Assembly: GCF_047718555.1 (NCBI RefSeq)
Contig: NZ_JBDNRK010000018.1
Location: forward strand, 5,840-69,839
Direction: 5' to 3'
Origin: Clostridium_I sp047718555
GTDB taxonomy: Bacteria > Bacillota > Clostridia > Clostridiales > Clostridiaceae
DNA length: 64,000 nt
Shown: in pieces, positions 50,545 through 59,963 of the stretch
How the letters are laid out: each line of letters begins with the position of its first letter
Numbering within the stretch: position 1 is the stretch's first letter
Notes under the pieces: model-generated
What the model was told of the DNA's origin: nothing
The model's database searches: none
The model's input: only the letters and a program-made list of their open reading frames with translations
Translations under genes and position numbers: made by a program

Positions 50545-53169
50545 TTAAAGATTTTTTGCATCCTTTACGATTTTATATAGTGCATTCATACAATCCATAG
50601 GTGTCATATTCATTATATCAACGCTGGCAACATTCTTTAAAAATTCATCTTTTTTTATGTCTTCAAAGCCCAATTGAACTATTTCACTATCTTTTTTCTT
50701 TTTCTGTTTTGTATTCTTTTCCTTTGAAACCTTACTTATAGAATCAACAGCAATTTCATTTTTATTTTCTCTTTCTAGCTCCTCTAGTATTTCCTTTGCT
50801 CTAGAGGTTACTTTTTCAGGAAGTCCTGCAAGCTTAGCTACCTCTATACCATAGGATTGGTCTGCCCCCCCACTCACTATCTTTCTTAAAAATACAATAT
50901 CATCCTGAATTTGTTTTACTGCTATTGAATAATTTTTAAGGCCATGGATTACTCCTTCAAGAGAAGTTAACTCATGATAGTGGGTAGCAAAAAGAGTTTT
51001 ACATTTTACATCCTTATTGATACATAGATATTCTACTACAGACCAAGCTATACTAAGTCCATCATAAGTACTAGTACCCCTTCCAACCTCATCTAATATA
51101 ATAAGGCTTTTTGTGGTGGCATTCTTTAATATATTTGAAACCTCCCACATTTCTACCATAAAGGTACTTTTACCTGCTGCCAAATCATCTGAAGCACCAA
51201 TCCTTGTAAATATTTTATCACAAACTGAAATAATTGCCTCCCTTGCTGGAACAAAGCTTCCAATTTGAGCCATAACAACTATTAATGCTACCTGTCTCAT
51301 ATAAGTTGATTTACCAGCCATATTGGGTCCTGTAATTAACATAAGCTGTTCATCTGTAGTATTTATTTTAGTATCATTGGCAACAAAAGCACCTGCTGAA
51401 AGCATGTTTTCTACAACAGGATGTCTTCCCTCTTGAATTTCTATAGCTCCGTCTTCAACTATTTTAGGCTTGCAATAGTTATTTTCTAAAGCTACACTGG
51501 CAAAAGAACAAAGGCAATCAAGTTCAGATAGCAGTTTTGCACTCTTCTTCATTCGGTCTATATGTTTTGATATCTCATCTCTTATGGATACAAAGAGCTC
51601 ATATTCTACATTTATAAGTTTTTCTTCCGCACCAAGAATTTTTTCTTCCATTATTTTAAGTTCTTCAGTTATATATCTTTCACAATTTGCTAGAGTTTGC
51701 TTTCTTATATATCTTCCTTCAGGTACCAAATTTAAATTAGACTTTGTAATCTCTATATAATAACCAAATACTTTATTATAACTCACCTTTAAGGACTTAA
51801 TGCCAGTTTCTTCTCTTTCACTGCTCTCAAGCTTTGCTATCCATTCTTTTCCATGAGCCTTTGCCTGACGAAGTTCATCCACATTATTATTATAACCATC
51901 TTTAATTATATTTCCCTCTTTAACCGAAACAGAAGGTGAATCTAAAATAGCACTATCTAAAATATCATATATATCCTTTAAATCATCCAGCTTTTCGTAT
52001 ATGTCCTTTAACAAAGTACTCTTAGAGTCCTTTAATATTTCCTTTATACCTGGTAATTTTTCTATAGAGTTTTTAAGAAATATTAATTCCTTTGCATTTA
52101 CGCTAAGGGTAGATATTTTACCAACCAATCTTTCAATATCATAAACTTGTTTTAATGCATTTTTTAAATCTTCATGAATAGATAAATTTTCTGTAAATTC
52201 TTGTACTGAATCAAGCCTTTCATTTATAACCTTTGCATCTATTAAAGGCTCTTCTATCCACCTTCTAAGCTGCCTTCCGCCCATAGCTGTGCTGGTTTTA
52301 TCTAATACCCAAAGCAGTGATCCCCTTTTACTCTTTTCCCTGAGAGTTTCTGTAAGTTCTAGATTTCTTCTGGAATTCACATCAATACTCATATAGTCTA
52401 CTACATTATAATGAGTCATATTATCAATATGGCTTAAAGAAATCTTTTGAGTATCCATTAGATATCTTAATAATCCGTTGGCACTAGCTACAATTAAATC
52501 ATCATATTTTTTCTCCTGAAAATTTAAAAATTGTTCTTTTAAATTTTCATAGGCACCCTTATTGAAGAATTCATCTTGAAATTTAGTAAAGGAGCAGTTA
52601 AATCTTTCTTTTATGGCTTCCAATAATTTTTTATCTAAGCTCTCCTGAATTAATATTTCCTTTGGGGAATACTTTGATATCTCATTTATAATTAACTCCA
52701 TTTCTAAATTCCAGGAAGTACAATTAAATTCTCCTGTGGACACATCTGCTATGCTGATACCGAATTTATCTTTATCTACAAAAATACTCATTATGTAGTT
52801 GTTCTTTGTATCCTCTAAAAAGGAAGAATCCGTATAAGTACCAGGAGTAACTATTTTCACTATACCCCTTTTTACTATTCCCTTAGCCGCTGCTGGATCT
52901 TCTAGCTGCTCTCCAATTGCTACTTTATAACCTTTACTTATAAGTTTAGTTATATACATATTGGCAGAATGAAAGGGCACACCACACATTGGCGCCCTTT
53001 CAGAGAGTCCACAGTCTTTTCCTGTAAGAACTAATTCCAATTCCCTTGAAGCTATTTTAGCATCTTCAAAAAACATTTCATAGAAATCACCAAGTCTAAA
53101 AAATAATATACAATCTTTGCAATTTTCTTTTACACTCATGTACTGCTGCATCATTGGTGTTAATCCCAT
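50545..53169 (-). CDS. mutS: DNA mismatch repair protein MutS
   Basis: An 874-residue mismatch sensor. The Phe-x-Glu mismatch wedge is in FFRLGDFYEMFFEDA (about 22-36). The clamp and lever regions follow, and the ATPase has Walker A ITGPNMAGKSTYMRQ (about 613), Walker B LIILDEVGRGTSTYDG and FATHYHEL. The C-terminal tail (about 800-874) carries Lys-rich sequence and a final helix. GGGAG precedes the ATG. Cotranscribed with mutL. Confidence 0.96.
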   Translation of the reverse strand: MGLTPMMQQYMSVKENCKDCILFFRLGDFYEMFFEDAKIASRELELVLTGKDCGLSERAPMCGVPFHSANMYITKLISKGYKVAIGEQLEDPAAAKGIVKRGIVKIVTPGTYTDSSFLEDTKNNYIMSIFVDKDKFGISIADVSTGEFNCTSWNLEMELIINEISKYSPKEILIQESLDKKLLEAIKERFNCSFTKFQDEFFNKGAYENLKEQFLNFQEKKYDDLIVASANGLLRYLMDTQKISLSHIDNMTHYNVVDYMSIDVNSRRNLELTETLREKSKRGSLLWVLDKTSTAMGGRQLRRWIEEPLIDAKVINERLDSVQEFTENLSIHEDLKNALKQVYDIERLVGKISTLSVNAKELIFLKNSIEKLPGIKEILKDSKSTLLKDIYEKLDDLKDIYDILDSAILDSPSVSVKEGNIIKDGYNNNVDELRQAKAHGKEWIAKLESSEREETGIKSLKVSYNKVFGYYIEITKSNLNLVPEGRYIRKQTLANCERYITEELKIMEEKILGAEEKLINVEYELFVSIRDEISKHIDRMKKSAKLLSELDCLCSFASVALENNYCKPKIVEDGAIEIQEGRHPVVENMLSAGAFVANDTKINTTDEQLMLITGPNMAGKSTYMRQVALIVVMAQIGSFVPAREAIISVCDKIFTRIGASDDLAAGKSTFMVEMWEVSNILKNATTKSLIILDEVGRGTSTYDGLSIAWSVVEYLCINKDVKCKTLFATHYHELTSLEGVIHGLKNYSIAVKQIQDDIVFLRKIVSGGADQSYGIEVAKLAGLPEKVTSRAKEILEELERENKNEIAVDSISKVSKEKNTKQKKKKDSEIVQLGFEDIKKDEFLKNVASVDIMNMTPMDCMNALYKIVKDAKNL

Positions 53170-53343
53170 ATATACAACTCTCCCTATCTCACTAAATTTA
53201 AGATATTTTTTATATTCATATATTTGACTTCAATTCAGCAAGTAATCTTTGAAAACTTCAATCATATTTAACTTCTTTCTTAAAAATTTTTATAAAAATA
53301 TAAATATACCAATACCTCAGGAGATTACTTGTTCAATTCAATT

Positions 53344-54672
53344 TTAAACTTCTTCACCATATAATGAAAATGACTGTGCCTTCGTTATTTTCACTTTAAC
53401 TAAATTTCCTATATTTTCTTTTGAGCCTTCAAAATTCACCAGCTTACCCGTTCTAGTTCTTCCCATAAGCTTAGTTTCATCATTTTTACTGGTTCCCTCT
53501 ACTAATACTTCTACAATTTCATTATTATATTCCCTATTTTTTTTAGCACTTATTTCATTTACTAAATTTACAAGTCTGTTGAATCTCTCATGCTTTACCT
53601 CTTCACTAACCATTTCATCCATTTCTGCTGCCGGCGTTCCCTTTCTAGGGGAATATAAAAAAGTAAAGGCAGAATCGTACTCTACTTCTCTTATTAAATC
53701 TAAGGTGTCTTTGAAATCTTCCTCAGTTTCTCCTGGAAAACCTACAATAATATCTGTACTCAAAGCTATATTTGGAATTTCTCTTTTTATATTTCTTATA
53801 AGATCAATATAGTACTTCTTATCATAATGTCTATTCATTTTTTTAAGAAGTCTTGAAGAACCAGATTGTACTGGCAAATGTATATGCTCACAAATCTTTT
53901 CACCATCTCTAACTGCTTCTATTACCTTAAATGATAAATCTTTAGGATGTGATGTCATAAATCTTATTCTCTCTAAACCATTAATCTTATCTATTCTTAA
54001 AAGTAAATCTGCAAAATCCAAAGCTGGACTTAGATCCTTTCCATAAGAATTTACATTTTGGCCTAATAGAGTTATTTCTTTGTAACCTTCCTCTACAAGT
54101 TCTCTTACTTCCTTCTCTATATCATCAGGAGTTCTACTTCTTTCTCTTCCTCTCACATATGGAACTATGCAATAAGTGCAAAAATTATTACATCCATACA
54201 TTATAGTTACAAAAGCCTTAATTTTACTAAGTCTATCTACAGGTAATCCTTCAACTATACCCTTTTCCTTATCCCATATTTCAACGATGGATTTACCTTC
54301 TTGCTTAACTCTATTTAAATACTCTGGCAGCATATGCGAATTATGAGTTCCAAAAATTATATCTACAAATGGGAATTTTTTTATAATAGTATTTGCCATG
54401 TCATCTTGCTGCATCATACATCCACAAATCCCAATTATCAAATCAGGATTTTTTTCTTTAACACTCTTCAAGGCTCCCAAATTCCCAAAAACCTTCTGTT
54501 CTGCATTTTCTCTTACACAGCAGGTATTAAATATGATCAAATTAGCACTTTTTTTATTATCTGTCTTTTCATAACCACTTATTTTTAACATTCCTGAAAG
54601 CTTTTCGGAATCCTCTTCGTTCATCTGACAGCCCCAAGTTTCTATATAAAATTTTTTAATATTGTTTTCCAT
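53344..54672 (-). CDS. miaB: tRNA methylthiotransferase MiaB
   Basis: Radical SAM enzyme that methylthiolates i6A37 of tRNA. UPF0004 domain: IETWGCQMNEEDSEKL with Cys ligands of the auxiliary cluster, NTCCVRENAE and GICGCMMQQ. Radical SAM motif: MYGCNNFCTYCIVPYVRGRERSR (about 150). A C-terminal TRAM domain (about 380-440) ends the chain. The ATG at 54672 has GAGGTG upstream; the GTG at 54681 lies in that site. MiaA, its substrate supplier, is encoded 5 kb away on the same strand. Confidence 0.96.
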   Translation of the reverse strand: MENNIKKFYIETWGCQMNEEDSEKLSGMLKISGYEKTDNKKSANLIIFNTCCVRENAEQKVFGNLGALKSVKEKNPDLIIGICGCMMQQDDMANTIIKKFPFVDIIFGTHNSHMLPEYLNRVKQEGKSIVEIWDKEKGIVEGLPVDRLSKIKAFVTIMYGCNNFCTYCIVPYVRGRERSRTPDDIEKEVRELVEEGYKEITLLGQNVNSYGKDLSPALDFADLLLRIDKINGLERIRFMTSHPKDLSFKVIEAVRDGEKICEHIHLPVQSGSSRLLKKMNRHYDKKYYIDLIRNIKREIPNIALSTDIIVGFPGETEEDFKDTLDLIREVEYDSAFTFLYSPRKGTPAAEMDEMVSEEVKHERFNRLVNLVNEISAKKNREYNNEIVEVLVEGTSKNDETKLMGRTRTGKLVNFEGSKENIGNLVKVKITKAQSFSLYGEEV

Positions 54673-54690
54673 TAACTTCACCTCTTTGCT

Positions 54691-54853
54691 TTAGGCATAT
54701 TCAAATAAATAACTAGTCAGTATGCTAGCCTATTTTGAATCCTACTGCGTCAGCAGAACCCTCAGATAGCCCACTATCCTCGGAACCTGCTTCCTTGTTG
54801 GATTCAAAATATTCGTCGCATCTTTGGCTTACTATTTATTTTCACATGCCTTA
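54691..54853. repeat. Fold-back repeat family M, full copy
   Basis: 163 bp that nearly reads as its own reverse complement at the ends: the left end TTAGGCATATTCAAATAAAT and right end ATTTATTTTCACATGCCTTA are inverted repeats, and TATTTTGAATCC/GGATTCAAAATA is an inner pair. The centre carries TGCGTCAGCAGAACCCTCAG. No ORF. It occurs inverted at 59803-59963. Confidence 0.8.
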
Positions 54854-55075
54854 TCAAACCTTTAATCTTTGCCTTAACTAATACATGTCTCTTGTTATCT
54901 ATTTTAGAATGCCTAATACATTATACTTTATTTTATATCAAAATAAAAGCTTATAACTTTTTGTAATCCTAAAAAAAATTATTTGATATTTTATATGAAA
55001 ATAGTTAAAAATCTTGTAAATTCTTAGAATTATTTTTATATATGCTGAGAATACTAATATAGAAATAAATCCACT

Positions 55076-55246
55076 TTATCCGATGACTAGGCGCTGTAAC
55101 ACTCCACCGCACTCTGTGAAAGCGATCAAATACAAACTAAATTTTGTTTTGCCTGCTTTTCTAAAGGTGGAGATAACACCGGCACGTCCCTGGATAATTC
55201 ATCTAAACTCAGTGGAAATACAAACTCCCACTGAGTAAGATTCATT
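55076..55246 (+). repeat. Structured repeat family S, full copy
   Basis: TTATCC (55076-55081) pairs with GGATAA (55192-55197). Inside, CTCCACC pairs with GGTGGAG. After GGATAATTCATCTAAA a terminal hairpin follows (CTCAGTGG 55208-55215, CCACTGAG 55228-55235), ending TAAGATTCATT. Non-coding. The remaining bases 54854-55075 show nothing I can name. Confidence 0.65.
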
Positions 55247-55265
55247 GATAAGGAGGTTGTTTTCT

Positions 55266-55415
55266 ATGTATGATGCTAAATTGGAAACAAAAGATGAAGA
55301 GCTAAAATATGAAACAATTAAAGATAGAATGTATTTTGAAAGAATACCAAATAGGAACCTATTAAATACACCTACATCCTATGTACCCTTAGATGACCTT
55401 TTTGATAATATCTAG
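55266..55415 (+). CDS. 49-residue unknown protein
   Basis: An ATG with AAGGAGG 8 nt upstream and a TAG stop, followed at once by a strong terminator. The product is hydrophilic and acidic (MYDAKLETKDEELKYETIKD at the N-terminus, PLDDLFDNI at the end). No family known to me. The leader is the family S repeat. Confidence 0.6.
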   Translation: MYDAKLETKDEELKYETIKDRMYFERIPNRNLLNTPTSYVPLDDLFDNI

Positions 55416-55418
55416 AAT

Positions 55419-55470
55419 AAATAGGAGCTGTTTAAAATAATTGAAAACACATTTTAAACAGCTCCTATTT
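55419..55470 (+). terminator. Terminator of the 49-residue protein gene
   Basis: A perfect 20-bp inverted repeat (55419-55438 and 55451-55470; arm AAATAGGAGCTGTTTAAAAT), starting 4 bp after the stop. Confidence 0.85.
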
Positions 55471-55541
55471 AAATATAGTGGAAATAAATGGGCAGCAACA
55501 ATAAATACTAAATTTATTACTTACTTTTAGAATATTTCTCT

Positions 55542-56417
55542 TTAATGTACTTTAAATTTCCAAGTGCATATTTCCTTTTTTACTTTAAAACCCACAGTTC
55601 CATACAAGTTTAAAGCAATGGTATTTGAAGAATCTACTCTTATAAATATCTCTTTAAAATTATTTTCTTTCGCTTTAGAAAGCAAAAATATTAAAAAAAG
55701 CCTACCGTAACCCCTACCTCTGAATTTATCAACGATGCCAAAATTAACAATTACAGGAATACCATCATTTATTATTATCTGTCCATAACCTATAACAAAA
55801 TTTTTAAGCTTTATAAAAAAGCATCCCTGCTGAAAATAATAATTTTGGCATTGATCGAAATATATATCCTCAACATCTAAAGGAGTTCTTCCATCTTTCT
55901 TAAAGATATCATTTTGTATGTCGCATCTTTTTTTCTCATCTCTATTTAAAATTAGATTTTCAATAGTTATATCATCTTTCATTTTAAAATTATAATCATC
56001 CTCTAAAGAACAGCACATTTCTAGTGTTCCATTTACAACCTTAAAACCTATATCTTCCAAAGTTTTAAAATTATAATCATTTTTTTCACATTCATAAATA
56101 AAAACACCTTTGTTACTAACTGAGTGTAATAACTTTTCATAGCATTTTTTCAAATTCAAATTACTACTTGGCAATACATTCATTGCCTCTATGGTATAAA
56201 CTGCTCTAAAATTATTTGTAGTCCAAATATATCCTATGGATTCCTCACCATAATTTAAAATTTTAACTCTTTTTCTTTGAAAATATTTTTGAACAAAATT
56301 CAAATTATCATAGAAATTGAAAAAATCCTTATTTAAATTATTAAATTTAGTTCCAAAAGCTCCAAGCTTCTTTAGATTGTAAATATTTGTTTTATTTAAA
56401 TCTATACAATTGTACAT
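55542..56417 (-). CDS. GNAT-family N-acetyltransferase
   Basis: A 291-residue protein whose C-terminal half (about 150-290) is a GNAT domain: the acetyl-CoA site is seen as NFGIVDKFRGRGYGRLFLIFLLSKAKENNFKEIFIRVDSSNTIALNLYGTVGFK. The N-terminal half (about 1-140) looks like a decayed second GNAT unit with YGEESIGYIW. The acceptor is unknown. GAGGG lies before the ATG. It is downstream of the CotS-like gene on the same strand, with about 230 bp between them. Confidence 0.82.
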   Translation of the reverse strand: MYNCIDLNKTNIYNLKKLGAFGTKFNNLNKDFFNFYDNLNFVQKYFQRKRVKILNYGEESIGYIWTTNNFRAVYTIEAMNVLPSSNLNLKKCYEKLLHSVSNKGVFIYECEKNDYNFKTLEDIGFKVVNGTLEMCCSLEDDYNFKMKDDITIENLILNRDEKKRCDIQNDIFKKDGRTPLDVEDIYFDQCQNYYFQQGCFFIKLKNFVIGYGQIIINDGIPVIVNFGIVDKFRGRGYGRLFLIFLLSKAKENNFKEIFIRVDSSNTIALNLYGTVGFKVKKEICTWKFKVH

Positions 56418-56645
56418 ACTAACCCTCTTATACTTTATACTGATTTAAAACATTTTTAAAGAAACAAATTATTTATTACCTACGCTAATTTAGGGAAAAT
56501 AGAATTATAACAAAATTGTATCTAAAGCCCATATATTTTGTCTTTATCTTATGGAGAATATATAGGTCAAATTCTGGTTTTTATTTGCTTTTATATGCAT
56601 AAGTATAAATATTTATGTCATTATTGTCAATTAATTAACTTGTTA

Positions 56646-57692
56646 TTAAACAAAATCATACAAATAAATTTTATAAGCCTCAATAAATTTTTTCTGTTTA
56701 TCATTAAACTTAATAATTCGTTTTAATTTATGAATGTATTTGCTTTCTTCCCAATCCTTTTCTTTAACATATCTCTTTTTACCTAGCTTCCAAAACTTTC
56801 TTGGAAAAATAATATGGGCCAACATTATTTCTAGTTCCTCTAAGGAAAGTTTATTCACTGAATTATAGGCTTCTATTAAAATTTTAGCTTTACTAAAGTC
56901 CCATTTATAATGGCTATTATACATAAGTCTATTTATCATTTTACCCAAATCGTAAATCTTTAGATTAATTACAATGCTATCTAAATCTACTATATAGTAA
57001 TCATTATCTCTTTTTATTATATTCTGATAATAATAGCTGTCATGGCAAATTGTTTTATTTTCATAATTAAAGTTGTGATAAGAAGACTGATTTAATAAAT
57101 TAAGAGCAAAAATACCTCTAAGATAAAAATACTCTATATTTTTTTCATATAATCTATCAAATTCATTAATAGTAATTTTATTATTTATAATTTCTTTGTA
57201 ATTCTTTATGTCCCTTAGGTATTTTGTAAAAATTTTATTCCAATTTTTTGTGTTATCTCTTAAATATAATTTTCTTTTATCTATTTTACTGGTAGCTAAA
57301 TGAAATTCTCCTAATAATTTAGCACAATTAACAGCCTCATCTAAATTTTTCATGGTACATTCATTACCATTAATCCACTTAATTACATAAAAAATAGATC
57401 CTTTATACTTCACAAAAAATTTATTATTTTTAGTTCTTATATATTCTGGCACCTTATTAAAATTATTTCTTTTTAATTCTTCTACAAGAATACTTCCATT
57501 TATAGGTTTCATTTTGCCATGTTTTATTCTCTTTAAGCATAATAACTCATTTTCTGTTTTTATCTTATAAGCACTTCTTACTTTTTCTATAGAATTAATT
57601 GTTACATCGTATTTATTCATTACATTTTTTATCATGCTTATTTCATAATCTGTTAAATCATTGGTAGTATTGAAGTTCTTAATTTGTTCCAT
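56646..57692 (-). CDS. CotS-family spore coat protein (kinase-like fold)
   Basis: A 348-residue protein of the CotS/YutH group, related to aminoglycoside phosphotransferases. Segments: LLCLKRIKHGK (about 52), FYVIKWINGNEC (about 100), AKLLGEFHLATSKI (about 125), ICHDSYYYQNIIKRDNDYYIVDLDSIVINLKIYDLGKMINRLM (about 215-257), in which the usual HGD of kinases reads CHDSYYYQN and the DxD reads DLDS. These proteins are spore-coat associated in Bacillus and Clostridium. GGGGG precedes the ATG. Confidence 0.88.
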   Translation of the reverse strand: MEQIKNFNTTNDLTDYEISMIKNVMNKYDVTINSIEKVRSAYKIKTENELLCLKRIKHGKMKPINGSILVEELKRNNFNKVPEYIRTKNNKFFVKYKGSIFYVIKWINGNECTMKNLDEAVNCAKLLGEFHLATSKIDKRKLYLRDNTKNWNKIFTKYLRDIKNYKEIINNKITINEFDRLYEKNIEYFYLRGIFALNLLNQSSYHNFNYENKTICHDSYYYQNIIKRDNDYYIVDLDSIVINLKIYDLGKMINRLMYNSHYKWDFSKAKILIEAYNSVNKLSLEELEIMLAHIIFPRKFWKLGKKRYVKEKDWEESKYIHKLKRIIKFNDKQKKFIEAYKIYLYDFV

Positions 57693-57754
57693 ACAAATCC
57701 CCCTATACTCTCAATGATAAAATATATTACTTTTAACTATAATTTATTACAACA

Positions 57755-57803
57755 AGCAAAAGGTATGCGTTCCATAATTCATGTTAAACGCATACCTTTT
57801 GCT
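57755..57803 (-). terminator. Terminator of ispH-rpsA
   Basis: AGCAAAAGGTATGCGTT (57755-57771) is perfectly complementary to AACGCATACCTTTTGCT (57787-57803), 50 bp after the stop. The U-tract lies within the stem. Confidence 0.75.
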
Positions 57804-57852
57804 CATTAATTAAAATATATTTTATTTATATCTTTTACAATAGTAATTATTA

Positions 57853-59778
57853 CTAATCAACAGTTTCTTCAACTTCTTTTATACTAAGACCTATTTTTTT
57901 ATCTTCCTTATTTACATCAAGAATTTTAGCCTTAACTTCTTCTCCTATACTAAGTACATCTGAAGGTTTAGCTATTCTCTTATGGCTTATTTCTGATATG
58001 TGTACAAGTGCATCTACTCCTGGTTCTAGTTCAACAAAAGCGCCGAAAGTAGCAAAACGTACAACTTTACCTAGTACCACTGAACCCACAGGATATTTTT
58101 CTTCTACATTTACCCAAGGATCTTCAACTAGTTTCTTAACGCTAAGAGATAATTTCTTATTTTCCTTATCTACATCTAAAATATATACTTTAATTTTTTC
58201 ATCAACCTTTAATACATCAGAAGGTTTTTCTATTCTTCCCCAAGATATTTCAGATACATGTAAAAGTCCATCAACTCCATCTATATCAATAAAAGCTCCA
58301 AAGTTTGTAAGTCTCTTTATCTGACCTTCTACTATTTGACCCTTTTCTAAGGATTCCCATGTCTTTTCCTCTGATTCTTGCTTAACTGACTTTAACAAAT
58401 CTCTCCTTGAACCTACAATTCTAGTAGTATTTCTTCTCTTTGAAAATTCAATTATGTTGATTTCTAATTCTTTCCCTACATAAGCACTTAGATCATCTAC
58501 ATGATAGAGTTCTATATGAGAGGCTGGAATAAATACTCTTATTCCCTTGTATCTTGATACAAGCCCCCCATTAACTTCTTCTTTTACTAGTACTTTTATA
58601 GGAGCTTTACTTTCAAAAGCTTCCTTTATAGCTTTAAGTCCCTCATCTCTCTCAAGTTCACTTCTTGAAAGAACTACATAATTATCTTCATTTTTTAATT
58701 TTATTACCTTAGTTTCTATTTCTTCACCTACAGTAAATAAATCAGTTAATTTTACATTTTGATCACTGGTAACTTCACTTAAAGGAAGTATACCATCATT
58801 TTTATATCCAATATTTAAAAATGCTTCTTTTTCATTAATTTGTATTATTTCTCCTTTTAATAAAGCACCTACATAAACCTTCTTTTCATTTTCATCCATC
58901 ATTCTAATTACTTCATTCATACCTTCTACATTTTGCTCATCACTCATTTTATTTATTGCCTCCTTTATAATCCAATCTGGTGTTGAAGCTCCTGCTGCAA
59001 CGCCTATTATAATATTATTTTTTTCTTTATATAATTCATCAGGTATTTCACCTGAATTTTCTACATGTATTGTATTTTCACAATTGCTTTTGCATATTTC
59101 ATAGAGCTTAGTAGTATTAGAACTATGATGTGCTCCAATTACTACTACCACATCTGAGTTTTTTGATAATTCTTCTGCCTTTTTTTGTCTTATTTCTGTA
59201 GCACTGCATATAGTATTAAAAGATACTACATCCTTAGCTTTTTCTGATACTATTGATAATACCTTTTCCCAATTTTCCTGCTTTTCTGTAGTCTGTGCAA
59301 CTATGCATATTTTTTGTGGAATGCTATCTAGGTTTTCACCTTTTTTTGAAATAATAGCTTTATCACCACACCAACCATTTATGCCCATTACTTCTGGATG
59401 ATCTTTATCTCCAACAATAATAATTCCATAACCATTTTCACTATATTCTTTTACTTTTTCATGTATTTTAGCCACAAATGGACAAGTAGAATCTACAACA
59501 TTTAAATTTTTATCTTTTAATAATTTTAGTATATCAGGAGAAATACCATGAGATCGTATTATAACAATATCATTTTCATTTAATTTATCTATATCTTCAA
59601 TATCAATTGCATAAATATTATTTTCTTCCAGATATTTAACTACATCATTATTATGAATTAGCTGACCTAAGGTATAAATTTTTTTATTATATTTTTTTTC
59701 TGTACTCATTGCTATATCAACAGCTCTTTTTACACCAAAACAAAAACCTGCACTATCTGCTAGAATAATTTTTTTCAT
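57853..59778 (-). CDS. ispH-rpsA: IspH-ribosomal protein S1 fusion
   Basis: A bifunctional 641-residue protein known from clostridia. Residues 1-280 are the Fe-S enzyme IspH (HMBPP reductase, last step of the MEP isoprenoid route), with cluster Cys in SAGFCFGVKRAV, VVDSTCPFV and NTICSATEIR, and TEKQENW. Residues 300-641 hold four S1 RNA-binding repeats, e.g. GQIVEGQIKRLTNFGAFIDIDGVDGLLHVSEISWGRIEKPSDVL and a second near-copy after it. GAGGTGG precedes the ATG. It lies after cmk with a fold-back repeat between them, and cmk-ispH/rpsA is a usual order. Confidence 0.96.
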   Translation of the reverse strand: MKKIILADSAGFCFGVKRAVDIAMSTEKKYNKKIYTLGQLIHNNDVVKYLEENNIYAIDIEDIDKLNENDIVIIRSHGISPDILKLLKDKNLNVVDSTCPFVAKIHEKVKEYSENGYGIIIVGDKDHPEVMGINGWCGDKAIISKKGENLDSIPQKICIVAQTTEKQENWEKVLSIVSEKAKDVVSFNTICSATEIRQKKAEELSKNSDVVVVIGAHHSSNTTKLYEICKSNCENTIHVENSGEIPDELYKEKNNIIIGVAAGASTPDWIIKEAINKMSDEQNVEGMNEVIRMMDENEKKVYVGALLKGEIIQINEKEAFLNIGYKNDGILPLSEVTSDQNVKLTDLFTVGEEIETKVIKLKNEDNYVVLSRSELERDEGLKAIKEAFESKAPIKVLVKEEVNGGLVSRYKGIRVFIPASHIELYHVDDLSAYVGKELEINIIEFSKRRNTTRIVGSRRDLLKSVKQESEEKTWESLEKGQIVEGQIKRLTNFGAFIDIDGVDGLLHVSEISWGRIEKPSDVLKVDEKIKVYILDVDKENKKLSLSVKKLVEDPWVNVEEKYPVGSVVLGKVVRFATFGAFVELEPGVDALVHISEISHKRIAKPSDVLSIGEEVKAKILDVNKEDKKIGLSIKEVEETVD

Positions 59779-59802
59779 CTAAAAACCACCTCAGAATTAA
59801 AC

Positions 59803-59963
59803 TAAGGCATCTGAAAATAAATAACAAGTCAAAGATGCGGCAAATATTTTGAATTCAACAAGGAAACAGGTTCTGATGATAGTAAACTATCTGAGGGTTC
59901 TGCTGACGCAGTAGAATTCAAAATAGGCTAGCATACTGACCAAGTTATTTTTTGAAGATGCCT
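59803..59963. repeat. Fold-back repeat family M, inverted full copy
   Basis: 161 bp matching the reverse complement of 54691-54853 almost throughout (e.g. GGTTCTGCTGACGCAGTAG and AAAATAGGCTAGCATACTGA). Its end runs 19 bp into cmk and provides the last five codons and the TAA. Confidence 0.8.

Noticed and set aside
53225..53342. Inverted repeat CAAGTAATCT / AGATTACTTG between mutS and miaB, with a loose match near 32560
   Set aside because: The arms are short and about 75 bp apart and the similarity at 32560 is partial, so I cannot support a defined element or terminator.
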